DNA of 64,000 bases from an uncultured Muribaculaceae bacterium (GCA_947628305.1 CANQZG010000008.1:1-64000), one strand, 5' to 3'. Shown: positions 14,936 through 23,862, counted from the first letter of the stretch. The notes: a model not told the origin generated them from the letters alone. A program made the numbers and translations.

Positions 14936-15385
14936 ATGGGACTGTTCCATAAGAAGACCGAAGAGGAGATCGCCGCGAAGCGGGCGGAAAAGGAAGCCGA
15001 TAAAGGACGCATGAAACGCATCTATCGGGAGCAGCAGGAACGGTTCCGCGGTCCGGAGCCCGCGCCGCGTCCCGAGGTGGAGCCGTTGAAGTTCTCTCTG
15101 CCGACGTCCGCCGCGCACATGCTGGTCAAGCGAGTGTTCCGTATGGGACGCAAGGACGTCGTCGTGACCGGGACGGTCGCGAGGGGTTCTCTCCGTGTCG
15201 GCGACGAGGTGTTCGTCTGGGACGGGTTCTCTACGACGGATAAAGCGCGCATCGTGTCTATCGGACAGTTCAGCAGGACCTTCGACGAAGCGCCCGAAGG
15301 GGCGATGGTGCAGGTGACGCTGGACGCGGCGAACGTGTTCGTCCGCAAGGGCGATATTCTGTTCCGGAGGGAGATTAACAGTTAA
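14936..15385 (+). CDS. EF-Tu domain-2-like beta-barrel protein (149 aa)
   Basis: The N-terminal 50 residues are a charged helix (KKTEEEIAAKRAEKEADKGR). Residues 57-149 resemble domain 2 of translational GTPases: AAHMLVKRVFRMGRKDVVVT, then GTVARGSLRVGDEVFVWDGF, and finally VFVRKGDILFRRE. In EF-Tu, IF2 and related factors this barrel carries the 'G.V..G.l..Gd.v' pattern. No GTPase domain is present, so it is not a translation factor itself. It may have been borrowed as a binding barrel; the role is unknown. A TnpB insertion follows directly after the stop. Confidence 0.55.
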   Translation: MGLFHKKTEEEIAAKRAEKEADKGRMKRIYREQQERFRGPEPAPRPEVEPLKFSLPTSAAHMLVKRVFRMGRKDVVVTGTVARGSLRVGDEVFVWDGFSTTDKARIVSIGQFSRTFDEAPEGAMVQVTLDAANVFVRKGDILFRREINS

Positions 15386-15488
15386 AATATTTTTATATTT
15401 AGTACAGATTATTACCGTGTTCAGCTGTAAATTACAAGGAAAACGTGCAGATAAAGCTAAAAAAAAATGATAAAAGAGCTTACAGAAA

Positions 15489-16649
15489 ATGATTAAGACA
15501 ATCAAAGTCATGCTTCTCCCAAACAATAAGCAGAAAACAAAGTTGTTTGAATGTGCAGGAATAGCAAGATTTGCGTATAATTGGGCTTTAGGCTATGAAA
15601 AAGCAAATTATGAAGCTGGAAAGCCATTTCTTTCTCATTATGAACTTCGTAGAATTTTTACAAAGTTGAAAACGCAACCGGAATATGCGTGGCTGAACGA
15701 TTACAGCAATAATATCACAAAGCAAGCTATCAAAGATGCTTGTACAGCATACCAGAACTTTTTCAAAGGCATTACAAGATTTCCAAAATTCAAGAGCAGA
15801 AAAAAATTCAGACCGTCTTTTTATGCTGATACTTCCAAAATCAGTTTTATGTCTACTCACGTAAAATTAGAAAAGCTGACAACAAGCCGAAAGAAGAACA
15901 AGCAGAAGTTCAATCTTGTCAAGTTGGCAGAGTCTGACAGAATCCCTATTGATGCAAAATACTCCAATCCAAGAATCACTTTTGACGGTTTGAATTGGTG
16001 GATTTGCGTTGGCATTGATTGTGAGGCATCACAGGAAAAGCCAGACAGTCAAGGAATTGGAATTGATATTGGCGTCAAAAACTTAGCAATTTGTTCTGAT
16101 ACGAATGTTTATCCAAACATTAACAAGACCGCAAACGTCAGAAAACTAAAAAAGAAAAAGCGTAGATTGCAACGCAGAGTATCAAAGAAATACTCAAAAA
16201 ACAAGAAAGGAGAATGTTACTGTAAAACACGCAATATTGTAAAAAGTGAAAGAAAACTTTTGAAATTGAATCACCGATTAACAAATATTCGTCACAACTA
16301 TCTACATTCTGTGACTTCTGAAATCATAAGCCGAAAGCCAAGGTTTATTGTTTTGGAATACTTGAATGTGCAAGGCATGATGAAGAACAGGCACTTGTCA
16401 AGAGCAGTTCAGGAACAATGTTTTTATGAATTTTACAGGCAGATGGAATATAAGTGTCGTTGGCACAATATTGAGTTTGTGACAGCGGACAGATTTTACC
16501 CGTCAAGTAAAATGTGTTCCTGCTGTGGAAACATCAAGAAAGACCTGAAATTGTCTGATAGAGTTTATCATTGTTCTGTATGTGGATTCACCATTGACAG
16601 AGACTATCAGGCAAGTGTTAATCTAATGAATTACAGATTAACAGCATAG
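15489..16649 (+). CDS. tnpB: TnpB RNA-guided nuclease (386 aa)
   Basis: The full-length TnpB layout is visible. The N-terminal part carries the helix-turn-helix region (MIKTIKVMLLPNNKQKTKLF). RuvC-I is GIGIDIGVKNLAIC near residue 192, RuvC-II is FIVLEYLNVQGM near 290, a four-Cys zinc finger (CSCCGN...HCSVCG) lies near 342-362, and RuvC-III DRDYQASVNLMNY follows. All three acidic residues are present, so the nuclease is probably active. TnpB is guided by an RNA from the element's right end and cuts DNA next to a short motif, favouring retention of the element. Codon use and A/T content differ from the neighbours, a sign of recent insertion. Confidence 0.9.
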   Translation: MIKTIKVMLLPNNKQKTKLFECAGIARFAYNWALGYEKANYEAGKPFLSHYELRRIFTKLKTQPEYAWLNDYSNNITKQAIKDACTAYQNFFKGITRFPKFKSRKKFRPSFYADTSKISFMSTHVKLEKLTTSRKKNKQKFNLVKLAESDRIPIDAKYSNPRITFDGLNWWICVGIDCEASQEKPDSQGIGIDIGVKNLAICSDTNVYPNINKTANVRKLKKKKRRLQRRVSKKYSKNKKGECYCKTRNIVKSERKLLKLNHRLTNIRHNYLHSVTSEIISRKPRFIVLEYLNVQGMMKNRHLSRAVQEQCFYEFYRQMEYKCRWHNIEFVTADRFYPSSKMCSCCGNIKKDLKLSDRVYHCSVCGFTIDRDYQASVNLMNYRLTA

Positions 16650-16831
16650 CCAAAATAAATGTTGATAATGTGTACCGATGCGTTAGTCGGGAATTTACGC
16701 CTTCGGAGTGTCATATCAAACACGAGTAGATAATGACTTGTCATATCAAAAGTGGACATGTTGAAAAAGGAATGGAACAGAAAAGTTTATTTTATGACTT
16801 TTTATAAGTTTTCAGTAACGGTTGATGCGGA
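16650..16831 (+). ncRNA. Probable TnpB guide RNA scaffold region
   Basis: The 180 non-coding bases after tnpB lie where the omega/reRNA of this family is made. A stem-loop GCCTTCGG and the repeated TGTCATATCAAA are visible. The guide would be the bases just outside the element's right end, which I cannot fix exactly. Confidence 0.4.
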
Positions 16832-17575
16832 ATGAACCGGAAGTACGACTGGAGCATCCCCGACGACGACGAGGGCGACGTCCTTGACGCGCTGGATAAG
16901 GCGCGGCAGGAACGCGAAGAAGAACGGCGCATCAATACCGCCCGTACGGCGGCGCTGGAGCAGGCGCTGTTGAACGGTACGGAAGAGTCCGCCGGGGAAG
17001 CGCCTTTGGAAGAACCTTCTGAAGGACCGGAAGAGACATCCGGGGAGCCGTCGCGGGAAGAGCTGCCGAAGGACGCGCCGAGGCGACCGCTGAAGTACAG
17101 CGGTCCGCGAGCGCGCGGGGACATCGTGCAGATCCGTGACTTCCCGGCGTCCATCGCGACATATGCGCAAGGGCTGTTTCAAGAGCGACCCGCGATGGGG
17201 AAGGCGCTGGCGGCGTACGTGCTGGCACAGGCTGACATCGATCTGTCGACGGCGCCCGACATACCGAAAGAGATCCGCGATCTGTCGCGGCAGCTTGCGG
17301 CGAAGCGCAAGAATGCGTCCGTCACGGACCTCTACGAGCGGCTGAACGACATCGGGGAACGCTTGGCGCGGCTGTCCGATACGGTCCGCGAGCTGGAGCT
17401 CGCAACGGCTTACGTGATCTTCGACCGCGCGGGCTTCCGGCAGGAGGATGCGCCGTCGCCGTCCGACGTCGATATGCTGGAAGAGGGCGTGATGGACTTG
17501 GTCGACACGATGCGGAAATACGGGAAGCTGTCCAAAAACGAAGATAAAACCAGACACGGAAGAACAATACGATGA
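16832..17575 (+). CDS. Hypothetical acidic protein (247 aa)
   Basis: The start at ATG 16832 is uncertain because the ribosome site is poor; the TnpB insertion may have replaced the original upstream region. Residues 1-90 are disordered and acidic (GEAPLEEPSEGPEETSGEPS). Residues 100-247 are helical (ELELATAYVIFDRAG near the end). No known domain. It starts the run that leads into two lipoproteins and topoisomerase III. It could be a replication or relaxosome accessory protein, but there is no direct evidence. Confidence 0.55.
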   Translation: MNRKYDWSIPDDDEGDVLDALDKARQEREEERRINTARTAALEQALLNGTEESAGEAPLEEPSEGPEETSGEPSREELPKDAPRRPLKYSGPRARGDIVQIRDFPASIATYAQGLFQERPAMGKALAAYVLAQADIDLSTAPDIPKEIRDLSRQLAAKRKNASVTDLYERLNDIGERLARLSDTVRELELATAYVIFDRAGFRQEDAPSPSDVDMLEEGVMDLVDTMRKYGKLSKNEDKTRHGRTIR

Positions 17576-17591
17576 AACGGAGACTTGAAAA

Positions 17592-18404
17592 ATGCTGAAA
17601 CGACTTTTTGCGATCCTATTGACGTTGGCACTGTCGGCGGGGCTGCTTGCCGGGTGCGGCGCGAAGGAGCCGGACATCATGGACCTGCTTGACGGCGCGT
17701 CCGTCGAGTCCATGACCGGAACGATGACCTTGGACATGGAGATGTCCATGAGCATGTTCGGCGTGACGTCCGTCACGACGTCGCACACGGAAGCGACCGT
17801 CGAGGCGGTCCGTGACGCGTCTCACCTGAAGGGTTCGACGACGTCGGCGACCGACGGAGAGTCCGAGACGACGTCGATCGAGACATACGCTGTCGCCGAA
17901 GGAGATACGATGAAGACGTATTCAAACGAAGGCGACGCGGGATGGACCGTCACGACCTCGGAGAACTATTCCGGGTCCGTGCTGTCGTGGGCGTCCGCCG
18001 CACAGCTGCTGCATGATCTGTCGCTGGATACCGTCGGCGACGATTATATCGTCAACGGCACGATGCGCATCTCGGACGCGGTAGAGCTGATGGGCGGCGT
18101 GTTTGACGACAGCGGCTTCGACTTTACGATCGAAGACCTGCCGCCTGTCGAGGTCGCCTACACGTTCGATAAGAAGACGCATGATCTGAAGGCGATCCGT
18201 CTGGACGAGACCAAGGCGATGGCGAAGGTGTTTGAGAAGCTGGTCGGCGAGGCGCTCGGTCACGAGGACCTCTTTGAGGACGACGGGTCGAACCTGTCCA
18301 TCACGATGCCGAAGGTGATCGTTGAGCTGACCGATATACGCTGCGACGTCGACGTAACGATCCGAGTGCCCGCCGAGGCGCTTGCCGCCGAGGACGCGGC
18401 ATGA
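17592..18404 (+). CDS. Lipoprotein (270 aa)
   Basis: Signal peptide MLKRLFAILLTLALSAGLLA followed by lipobox LAGCG. The mature protein looks like the LppX/LolA-like or DUF6612-like lipoproteins of Firmicutes: many Met, Thr and Asp residues in beta strands, for example MTGTMTLDMEMSMSMFGVTS. Such domains bind hydrophobic ligands, but the match is only by general appearance. The last four bases overlap the start of the next lipoprotein gene (ATGA), so they are translationally coupled. Confidence 0.7.
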   Translation: MLKRLFAILLTLALSAGLLAGCGAKEPDIMDLLDGASVESMTGTMTLDMEMSMSMFGVTSVTTSHTEATVEAVRDASHLKGSTTSATDGESETTSIETYAVAEGDTMKTYSNEGDAGWTVTTSENYSGSVLSWASAAQLLHDLSLDTVGDDYIVNGTMRISDAVELMGGVFDDSGFDFTIEDLPPVEVAYTFDKKTHDLKAIRLDETKAMAKVFEKLVGEALGHEDLFEDDGSNLSITMPKVIVELTDIRCDVDVTIRVPAEALAAEDAA

Positions 18405-19033
18405 GACGCGTCGCCGTGGCGCTGTTGACTTTGACGCTGTTGCTGTCGGCGTGCGGTTTGGCGAAAGGCGGTGAAGAGCCGACGTTCGAAGAGCTGTCGC
18501 AGGCGGATAAGCAGGCGTTCCTGTCGGAGTATTTGTCGGCGCGCTACGGCATCGACGACGCGGCGTTCGATACTGTCGTCAAGCAGGACGGCGATGAAGA
18601 GTTCTTTGCAACGGCAAGGCTGCCGTCCGGCGACGTGATCTACTGCTGGGTCACCGACGGCGGATATGTTACGGACACCGCGTTCGTGCTGGATATGCGC
18701 GACGCCATCAGCGCTTTGTTTGAGAGCTGTGTCACAAGAGGACTTACCAAGTGTACGATCGCGTACGCGCTGACGTTTGACGGGAAGCCGTCGCGTCAAT
18801 GGACGTCCGCGGAAGCGCGGGAGATGTTCCGCACGGAGTCGATCACGGTAGACCTTCGCGTGTATCTGGATAAAGAGAATGAGCCGGAAGTCAACAGACG
18901 CATCAACAGTCTTTTCGGGAACGCGCTGGATTTCACCGACGGGACCGTGTATTTTTACTACAACGTAGATCCGGACGAAGCGGACCCCGAGGCGTACGAC
19001 AGCATGTTCATGTTCACCAAGAAGGAAAAATAA
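18401..19033 (+). CDS. Lipoprotein (210 aa)
   Basis: The start overlaps the previous stop by four bases (ATGA). The signal peptide is MRRVAVALLTLTLLLSACGL with lipobox LSAC. The mature part is alpha/beta, with FEELSQADKQAFLSEYLSAR near the front; no domain is recognised. It is probably expressed and anchored together with the lipoprotein upstream. The presence of four or five element-encoded lipoproteins suggests work at the cell surface, but no specific role can be read. Confidence 0.7.
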   Translation: MRRVAVALLTLTLLLSACGLAKGGEEPTFEELSQADKQAFLSEYLSARYGIDDAAFDTVVKQDGDEEFFATARLPSGDVIYCWVTDGGYVTDTAFVLDMRDAISALFESCVTRGLTKCTIAYALTFDGKPSRQWTSAEAREMFRTESITVDLRVYLDKENEPEVNRRINSLFGNALDFTDGTVYFYYNVDPDEADPEAYDSMFMFTKKEK

Positions 19034-19054
19034 AGAACGAGAGGATGGTTCGGT

Positions 19055-19378
19055 TTGAAACGCGTTTATATCTGCAGTCCCTTGCGCGGGAATGTTGAAG
19101 AGAATCGAAAGAAGGCGGAGCGGTATTGCCGCTACGCGGTGCGCATGGGTGCGATCCCGTACGCGCCGCATGCGTACTTCACACGGTTCCTGAACAACGA
19201 TGTGCCGGAAGAGCGCGACCTCGGCATGTGCGAGGGGTTGTTCTGGTTGTCGCTGTGCTCGGAGATCTGGGTGTTCGGCGACGTTATCACCGCGGGGATG
19301 CGGAAGGAGATCGACTATGCGCAATCGCATCACATCTTCGTCCGGCGAGTCCTCGGAAAGGCGGTCGCGAACGCATGA
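19055..19378 (+). CDS. DUF4406 / nucleoside deoxyribosyltransferase-like protein (107 aa)
   Basis: It starts at TTG 19055, with GAGAGGA upstream and no ATG available. The sequence KRVYICSPLRGNVEENRKKA is the typical opening of DUF4406 proteins, which belong to the nucleoside 2-deoxyribosyltransferase fold. PYAPHAYFTRFLNN and the later ERDLGMCEGLFWLSLCSEIW follow the same pattern. These proteins are common on phages and plasmids and may act in nucleotide salvage; the substrate is not known. The last codons overlap the start of topoisomerase III (ATGA). Confidence 0.75.
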   Translation: MKRVYICSPLRGNVEENRKKAERYCRYAVRMGAIPYAPHAYFTRFLNNDVPEERDLGMCEGLFWLSLCSEIWVFGDVITAGMRKEIDYAQSHHIFVRRVLGKAVANA

Positions 19379-21639
19379 TCGGGATCCTTTGTGAGAAGCC
19401 GTCGGCGCAACGGAATTTCGCGAAAGCCCTCGGCGCGAACAGTTCGTTCAAGGGGACGTACAATGGCGAGAGCTTCGTGATCGCCGCCGCGAGAGGGCAT
19501 TTGTACGAGTTCGAAGACCCGAAGACACAGGTAGATCCGACGCTCGCGTCGAAATACGGCGTGTGGAGCCTTACGAATCTTCCGTGGGATGAACGGGATA
19601 TACGTTGGAAATACAAGAAGAACTCCGATGCGGCGCCTACGCTGAAGGCGATCGAGGCGACGTTGAAGGGGTGCGACGAGCTGGTCATCGCCTGCGACGT
19701 CGACCCGTCGGGGGAGGGGTTCCTGCTCGGTGCGGAGATCATGCTCGGCTTGCGTCTGCGCCCGAAAAAGTTCTCGCGCATGTATTTCGCCGATGAAGCG
19801 CCCGCGTCGATCCAGAAGGCGTTTCGCGACAGGAAGGTCGTTCCCGATCTTCTGAGGGACCGGGAATACCTGATGGCGTACTACCGCGCGCGGTGGGACT
19901 GGCTCTCGATGCAGTGGACGCGCATCGCGACGATTTGCGCAGGGATGCGATTCGGCGACGGACAGCTCCGGCAGGGGCGTCTCAAGTCGGCGATGGTTCA
20001 AATCGTCGGAGACGGATTAAAGGCACTCGCCGAATATAAGCCGGTTCCGTTCTACTCGAACAAGTTCAAGGACGAGAACGGCGTTGTCTATACGAGCAAG
20101 AAGGAGCCGACCTTCGACGCGAAGGATAAAGTCCCGCGGACCTACGCGCCTTCTCCGGTAACGAAGGACGAGACGAAGTTGATGAAGACGCCTCCTCCCC
20201 GGCTGATCGACCTCGCGACGCTCTCCGCACGTCTTGCGGCGAAGGGTCTGAAGTCGAAGCAGGTGCTGGCGACGTATCAGAAGATGTATGAGTCGCAGGT
20301 GGTGTCTTATCCGCGTACCGAAGACAAAGTGATCACGCCGGAGCAGTTCAATGAACTGCTGCCGAAGGTAGACGCGATAGCGGCACTTGTAGGCGTAGAC
20401 GCGAAGCTGCTGACGCATCGGACGCCGAGGGCTACGCATGTGAAGAACGGCGGAGCGCACGGCGCGAACCGCCCCGGTCCGAACGTACCGAAGCGTCTGG
20501 ACGATTTGACCCAATACGGTCCCGGAGCGAAAGAGATCTACGTTCTTCTGGCACATAATTATTTGGCTATGCTTGCAGAAGATTACGAGTACGAGTCCCA
20601 AAAAGGGCACGTGACGAAGTATCCCGATTTCGTCGGCTCGGCGCAGGTTCCGAAGAAGATGGGCTGGAAGCAGGTCTTCGACGAAGACGCGGAACCGCCC
20701 GAAGACGAGAACGCGACGGGGATCGGCACGACGGCGACGCCGTTCGTCGCCGAAGGCGTGAACAAGAAGCCTCCTACGCCGACGATGAAGTGGCTGATGG
20801 CACAGCTTGAAAAGCACGACGTCGGCACCGGCGCGACGCGGACGAGTACGTACGCGGACGTCACCGGGGACCCGAAGTGCCCGCTTCTTGCGGACACACG
20901 CGGGAAGATCTCCATGACACAGTTCGGGGAAATGAGCTATCGGCTCCTGCCGGGGACGCACATCGGCGACCTGAAGCTCACCGAAAGCCTCGAAGCGGAT
21001 ATGCGCGCGGTGGCGGACGGGAAGAAGTCCCCGGACGTCTGTCTGCACGAAGTGCAGCAGCTGGTCCTCGACGACATCGACGTGATGAAGAAGAACGCCG
21101 TGGAGATGCGCGCGTCGATGGGCATCCCGACAGCGCCGACGGATGAACCGGAACGCTACGACGGAACGTGGAAGGGTAAGCCCGTGTCGTTCGTCCGCAC
21201 GTATTTCGGACACAGGTTCACCGACGACGAGTGCCGCGACTTGTGCGCGGGGAAAGAGGTTCAGGTCCTTGACGCAAAGGGAAGCAACGGTACGTTCGCC
21301 TGCAGAGGTTCCCTCGGGGAAAAGATCGCGAAGTCGGGCAGGACGTACGTGACATTCGTTCTTTCGGGGTACCTCAACAATGACGGCACCGAACGCAGGC
21401 AGACCTCTTCCGGGGATTACGTCACCGGGAAGTGGAAGGGCAAGCAGGTGCGGTTTAAGCGGGTTTTCAGCGGGCATATGTTCACGGACGCCGAGGTCGC
21501 TGACCTTCTTGCCGGGAAAGAGATCTCGTTCGAGGCGGTCTCCGCGAGAACGGGTTCGACGTATACCGCGCAGGGAAAGCTCGCGAACCAGACGTATAAC
21601 GGCGTTTCGTACGTCGGATTTGCATTGAATAAACGATAA
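19375..21639 (+). CDS. topB: Type IA DNA topoisomerase (topoisomerase III), 754 aa
   Basis: The true start is ATG 19375, overlapping the previous stop; the longer ORF is out-of-frame read-through. The Toprim domain has CEKPSA at residues 6-11 and ACDVDPSGEGF near 106-116. The catalytic tyrosine is in SYPRTE near residue 312. The family relaxes and decatenates DNA by passing single strands. Conjugative elements carry it to resolve replication and transfer products. The C-terminus has two copies of an extra repeat, GTWKGKPVSFVRTYFGHRFT and GKWKGKQVRFKRVFSGHMFT (about residues 597-640 and 683-725), which also occurs as the separate next gene. It lacks the usual zinc-finger tail. Confidence 0.9.
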   Translation: MIGILCEKPSAQRNFAKALGANSSFKGTYNGESFVIAAARGHLYEFEDPKTQVDPTLASKYGVWSLTNLPWDERDIRWKYKKNSDAAPTLKAIEATLKGCDELVIACDVDPSGEGFLLGAEIMLGLRLRPKKFSRMYFADEAPASIQKAFRDRKVVPDLLRDREYLMAYYRARWDWLSMQWTRIATICAGMRFGDGQLRQGRLKSAMVQIVGDGLKALAEYKPVPFYSNKFKDENGVVYTSKKEPTFDAKDKVPRTYAPSPVTKDETKLMKTPPPRLIDLATLSARLAAKGLKSKQVLATYQKMYESQVVSYPRTEDKVITPEQFNELLPKVDAIAALVGVDAKLLTHRTPRATHVKNGGAHGANRPGPNVPKRLDDLTQYGPGAKEIYVLLAHNYLAMLAEDYEYESQKGHVTKYPDFVGSAQVPKKMGWKQVFDEDAEPPEDENATGIGTTATPFVAEGVNKKPPTPTMKWLMAQLEKHDVGTGATRTSTYADVTGDPKCPLLADTRGKISMTQFGEMSYRLLPGTHIGDLKLTESLEADMRAVADGKKSPDVCLHEVQQLVLDDIDVMKKNAVEMRASMGIPTAPTDEPERYDGTWKGKPVSFVRTYFGHRFTDDECRDLCAGKEVQVLDAKGSNGTFACRGSLGEKIAKSGRTYVTFVLSGYLNNDGTERRQTSSGDYVTGKWKGKQVRFKRVFSGHMFTDAEVADLLAGKEISFEAVSARTGSTYTAQGKLANQTYNGVSYVGFALNKR

Positions 21640-21656
21640 AAAGGAGACGAATTACA

Positions 21657-22094
21657 ATGGCAGATTTGGAACTTTACGAAGGTACGTGGAACGGGGAACC
21701 TGTGCGGTTCCGCCGGGAATTTCGCGGCAGACGCCTCGACGACGCCGAGTGCGCTTTGCTCTGCGAGGGCGAGGAGATCGAGATCTCGGGGCTGGTGAGT
21801 CAGAAGACGGGCAAGTCTTACGGCGTCGTGGCGAAGCTGGTCGGACCGAACGATCGCAGCAAGTATGTTCACATTGAGTCGGTCGGGTTTGCGCCGCGGA
21901 AGCTCGGCGTGCCGGACGAGTGGTGCGGGCATAAGTTCACCGAGGACGAAAAGCTCCTGCTTGAGTCGGGGCATACGGTCGAGTTGGTCGGCTGTGTGTC
22001 GAAGAAGGGGAACACCTTCGACGTGCCCGTTACGTATGAAGAGGAAGAGGGACGCATGCGGATCGTGCCGCATTTCCCGAATCGGAGACGCTGA
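21657..22094 (+). CDS. Stand-alone copy of the topoisomerase C-terminal repeat (145 aa)
   Basis: It begins 17 bases after the topoisomerase stop, with AAAGGAGA before the ATG. Residues 6-45 (YEGTWNGEPVRFRREFRGRR, then DDAECALLCEGEEIEI) align by eye with the two C-terminal repeats of the topoisomerase, and residues 85-110 (WCGHKFTEDEKLLLESG) with the second half of that repeat. It is therefore a paralogue of the repeat without the catalytic part. It may bind the same partner or DNA and act with the topoisomerase; this is inference. Confidence 0.7.
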   Translation: MADLELYEGTWNGEPVRFRREFRGRRLDDAECALLCEGEEIEISGLVSQKTGKSYGVVAKLVGPNDRSKYVHIESVGFAPRKLGVPDEWCGHKFTEDEKLLLESGHTVELVGCVSKKGNTFDVPVTYEEEEGRMRIVPHFPNRRR

Positions 22095-22125
22095 GAAAAA
22101 GAATACGAAAGAGAGGATCTTTGTC

Positions 22126-22458
22126 ATGGCCATGCAAAAGCGTATGGTAGGAAGTCTTTGCTGGATCGCCGCGTCGGCGGCAGGGTTTCTTGTTCTAACG
22201 ATGCTGCATCTGTTCGCCGGTGTGTCGCTGCCGGTGCTGTTCGGCGTGTCGACGGTGTCGATGCAAGTCTTCTGGAACGCGCTGATCGCGCTGTTCCCGG
22301 CGGCGCTGTATCTGATCGGCGTTGGCATCGCTACCACCGATATGGCGTTCTGGGATCGTTTGCTGTATGCGTCGGCGTCCATCGGAATGGCTGTTATGGC
22401 GTTCACGACGTCTCTTCTGACGATCCCCGGCGGCGTGTTCGGCACGCTGTCGCTGTAA
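22126..22458 (+). CDS. Small integral membrane protein (110 aa)
   Basis: I start at ATG 22126 (MAMQKRMVGSLCWIAASAAG...), preceded by GAGAGGA, rather than at the longer ORF. Three or four hydrophobic segments are visible (about residues 8-30, 36-62, 66-84 and 88-106). No charged or catalytic motif. It ends 5 bases before a strong terminator, so the transcript starting upstream stops here and the defence island begins afresh. Function unknown. Confidence 0.6.
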   Translation: MAMQKRMVGSLCWIAASAAGFLVLTMLHLFAGVSLPVLFGVSTVSMQVFWNALIALFPAALYLIGVGIATTDMAFWDRLLYASASIGMAVMAFTTSLLTIPGGVFGTLSL

Positions 22459-22463
22459 GCGTG

Positions 22464-22513
22464 CGGCAGAAGGCTTGGACGTGCTCGATCGGGTCTTCTG
22501 CCGGTTCTTTTTT
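22464..22513 (+). terminator. Rho-independent terminator
   Basis: CGGCAGAAG (22464-22472) pairs with CTTCTGCCG (22495-22503), followed by TTCTTTTTT. Confidence 0.8.
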
Positions 22514-22548
22514 GGACGACAAGAATGTGTATTGGAAAGAGGTTCGCT

Positions 22549-23862
22549 ATGGCGAAAAATAGCAATTTGCATGCCGCGAAAGCGGCGAAGAACGACGAGT
22601 TCTATACGCAACTCACGGATATTGAGAAAGAGATGGCTCACTACCGGGAACATTTCCGCGGAAAAGTCATCTTTTGCAACTGTGACGACCCGACATGGAG
22701 CAACTTCTGGAGATATTTCCACCTGAATTTCGGGTTTCTCGGGTTGAAGAAATTGATTGCAACACATTACAACCCGGAAGCTCCTACATATAAGCTCGAA
22801 TACGAAGGCGGAGACGATTATAATATTGAAGCGGGCGTTCGGACGGACTTGATGCAGAACGGTGATTTCCGTAGCGACGAATGCATCGAGTTATTAAAAG
22901 AGTGCGATATTGTGGTGACGAACCCGCCGTTCTCGCTGTTCAGGGAGTATGTTGCACAACTCGTAGAGTGTGAGAAGAAGTTTATTATTATTGGGAATAT
23001 CAACGCCATTACGTATAAAGAGTTCTTTCCTTTACTGAAAAATAATGAAGTGTGGATGGGAATGAGTATTCATTCTGGCGATAGAGAGTTCCGTGTCCCT
23101 GATTATTACGATACGCGGAGCCCATCGTTTAGACAGGACGAATACGGTAACAAATATGTCCGCGTCGTTGGCGTGCGCTGGTATACGAATCTTGACCACC
23201 CGAAGCGCCACGAACCTTTGACTCTTTTCCGTCGCTATGCCGATGAACCGGAACGGTTCCCGAAGTACGATAACTACGACGCCATCAATGTCGATAAAAC
23301 TGTTGATATTCCCTGCGATTATGACGGCGTCATGGGGGTGCCGATTTCGTTTTTGGATAAGTATTGCCCGGAGCAGTTTGAAATCGTCTCGTTCCGTAAG
23401 GGCGATGACGGCAAAGATTTAGTCTTCACCAGAGAGAGAGAGAGAGAGTTCAACCGTACTTTCGAGTCCTTGTTCGACGGCGTTGATGGGTCTGATTACG
23501 GGTGCGAAGCAGACGATTTGCAGCGACGGAAAGAGTCGGTATGCTCGCGTAGCGATACAACGGCGGACATGAAGTTCTTTGCCGAGTATATTTGCGCTCG
23601 ACCGGAGCTGGTCAAGATTGCTCTTGCCGAGAGAGAGAGAGAGAGTCGAGACGTTCTTCGTCAATGCAACGAACCTGCAGAACGGACTTGTCAACGATTG
23701 CAGAATCAATGGTCACAAGACATATGTGCGAGTGCTTATCAGACGACGCTGAATCTGTTCTTCCGAGCGAGCACGGCACTGCCCGGTGTCATCAAAAATG
23801 CGGAGGGCAAAATTCACGGGAAGCCGACGTATGCACGAATTTTGATTCGCAGGCGACGTTGA
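22549..23862 (+). CDS. EcoRI-type adenine methyltransferase with switchable C-terminus (437 aa in the frame shown)
   Basis: Start ATG 22549 (AAAGAGG upstream). The core is the EcoRI-type N6-adenine methylase: HAAKAAKNDEFYTQ at the front, CNCDDPTWSNFWRYF near residue 44, motif IV VVTNPPFSLF (Asn about residue 125), and CDYDGVMGVPISFLDKYCPE near 270. It would methylate adenine in a specific DNA site. From residue 295 the gene is unusual. A run of nine AG units (23431-23448) and, 180 bases later, eight GA units (23629-23645) can shift the frame. Five different C-termini lie in the three frames, each ending like YARVLIRRR. The neighbouring nuclease gene makes a switchable restriction-modification system likely. 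Confidence 0.85.
   Translation: MAKNSNLHAAKAAKNDEFYTQLTDIEKEMAHYREHFRGKVIFCNCDDPTWSNFWRYFHLNFGFLGLKKLIATHYNPEAPTYKLEYEGGDDYNIEAGVRTDLMQNGDFRSDECIELLKECDIVVTNPPFSLFREYVAQLVECEKKFIIIGNINAITYKEFFPLLKNNEVWMGMSIHSGDREFRVPDYYDTRSPSFRQDEYGNKYVRVVGVRWYTNLDHPKRHEPLTLFRRYADEPERFPKYDNYDAINVDKTVDIPCDYDGVMGVPISFLDKYCPEQFEIVSFRKGDDGKDLVFTREREREFNRTFESLFDGVDGSDYGCEADDLQRRKESVCSRSDTTADMKFFAEYICARPELVKIALAERERESRDVLRQCNEPAERTCQRLQNQWSQDICASAYQTTLNLFFRASTALPGVIKNAEGKIHGKPTYARILIRRRR
23431..23448 (+). repeat. (AG)9 microsatellite, first switch in the methylase
   Basis: Nine perfect AG units inside the coding sequence. In every frame the tract codes only Arg and Glu, so length changes never create a stop within it. 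One unit less gives a predicted 311-aa product ending RVQPYFRVLVRRR. One unit more gives 341 aa ending DGKSRYARVAIQRRT. Nine units read on to the second switch. Confidence 0.9.

Larger units (their letters stand above)
15386..16831 (+). mobile_element. Solo TnpB element (IS200/IS605-like remnant or IS-type insertion)
   Basis: This stretch is clearly richer in A/T than its surroundings and contains a single transposon-type gene. No TnpA is present, so it would need a transposase elsewhere. The ends are not certain. The right-hand 180 bases after tnpB contain the repeated TGTCATATCAAA (about 16709 and 16739) and probably include the guide (omega/reRNA) scaffold, which in this family overlaps the 3' end of tnpB. 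Confidence 0.65.
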
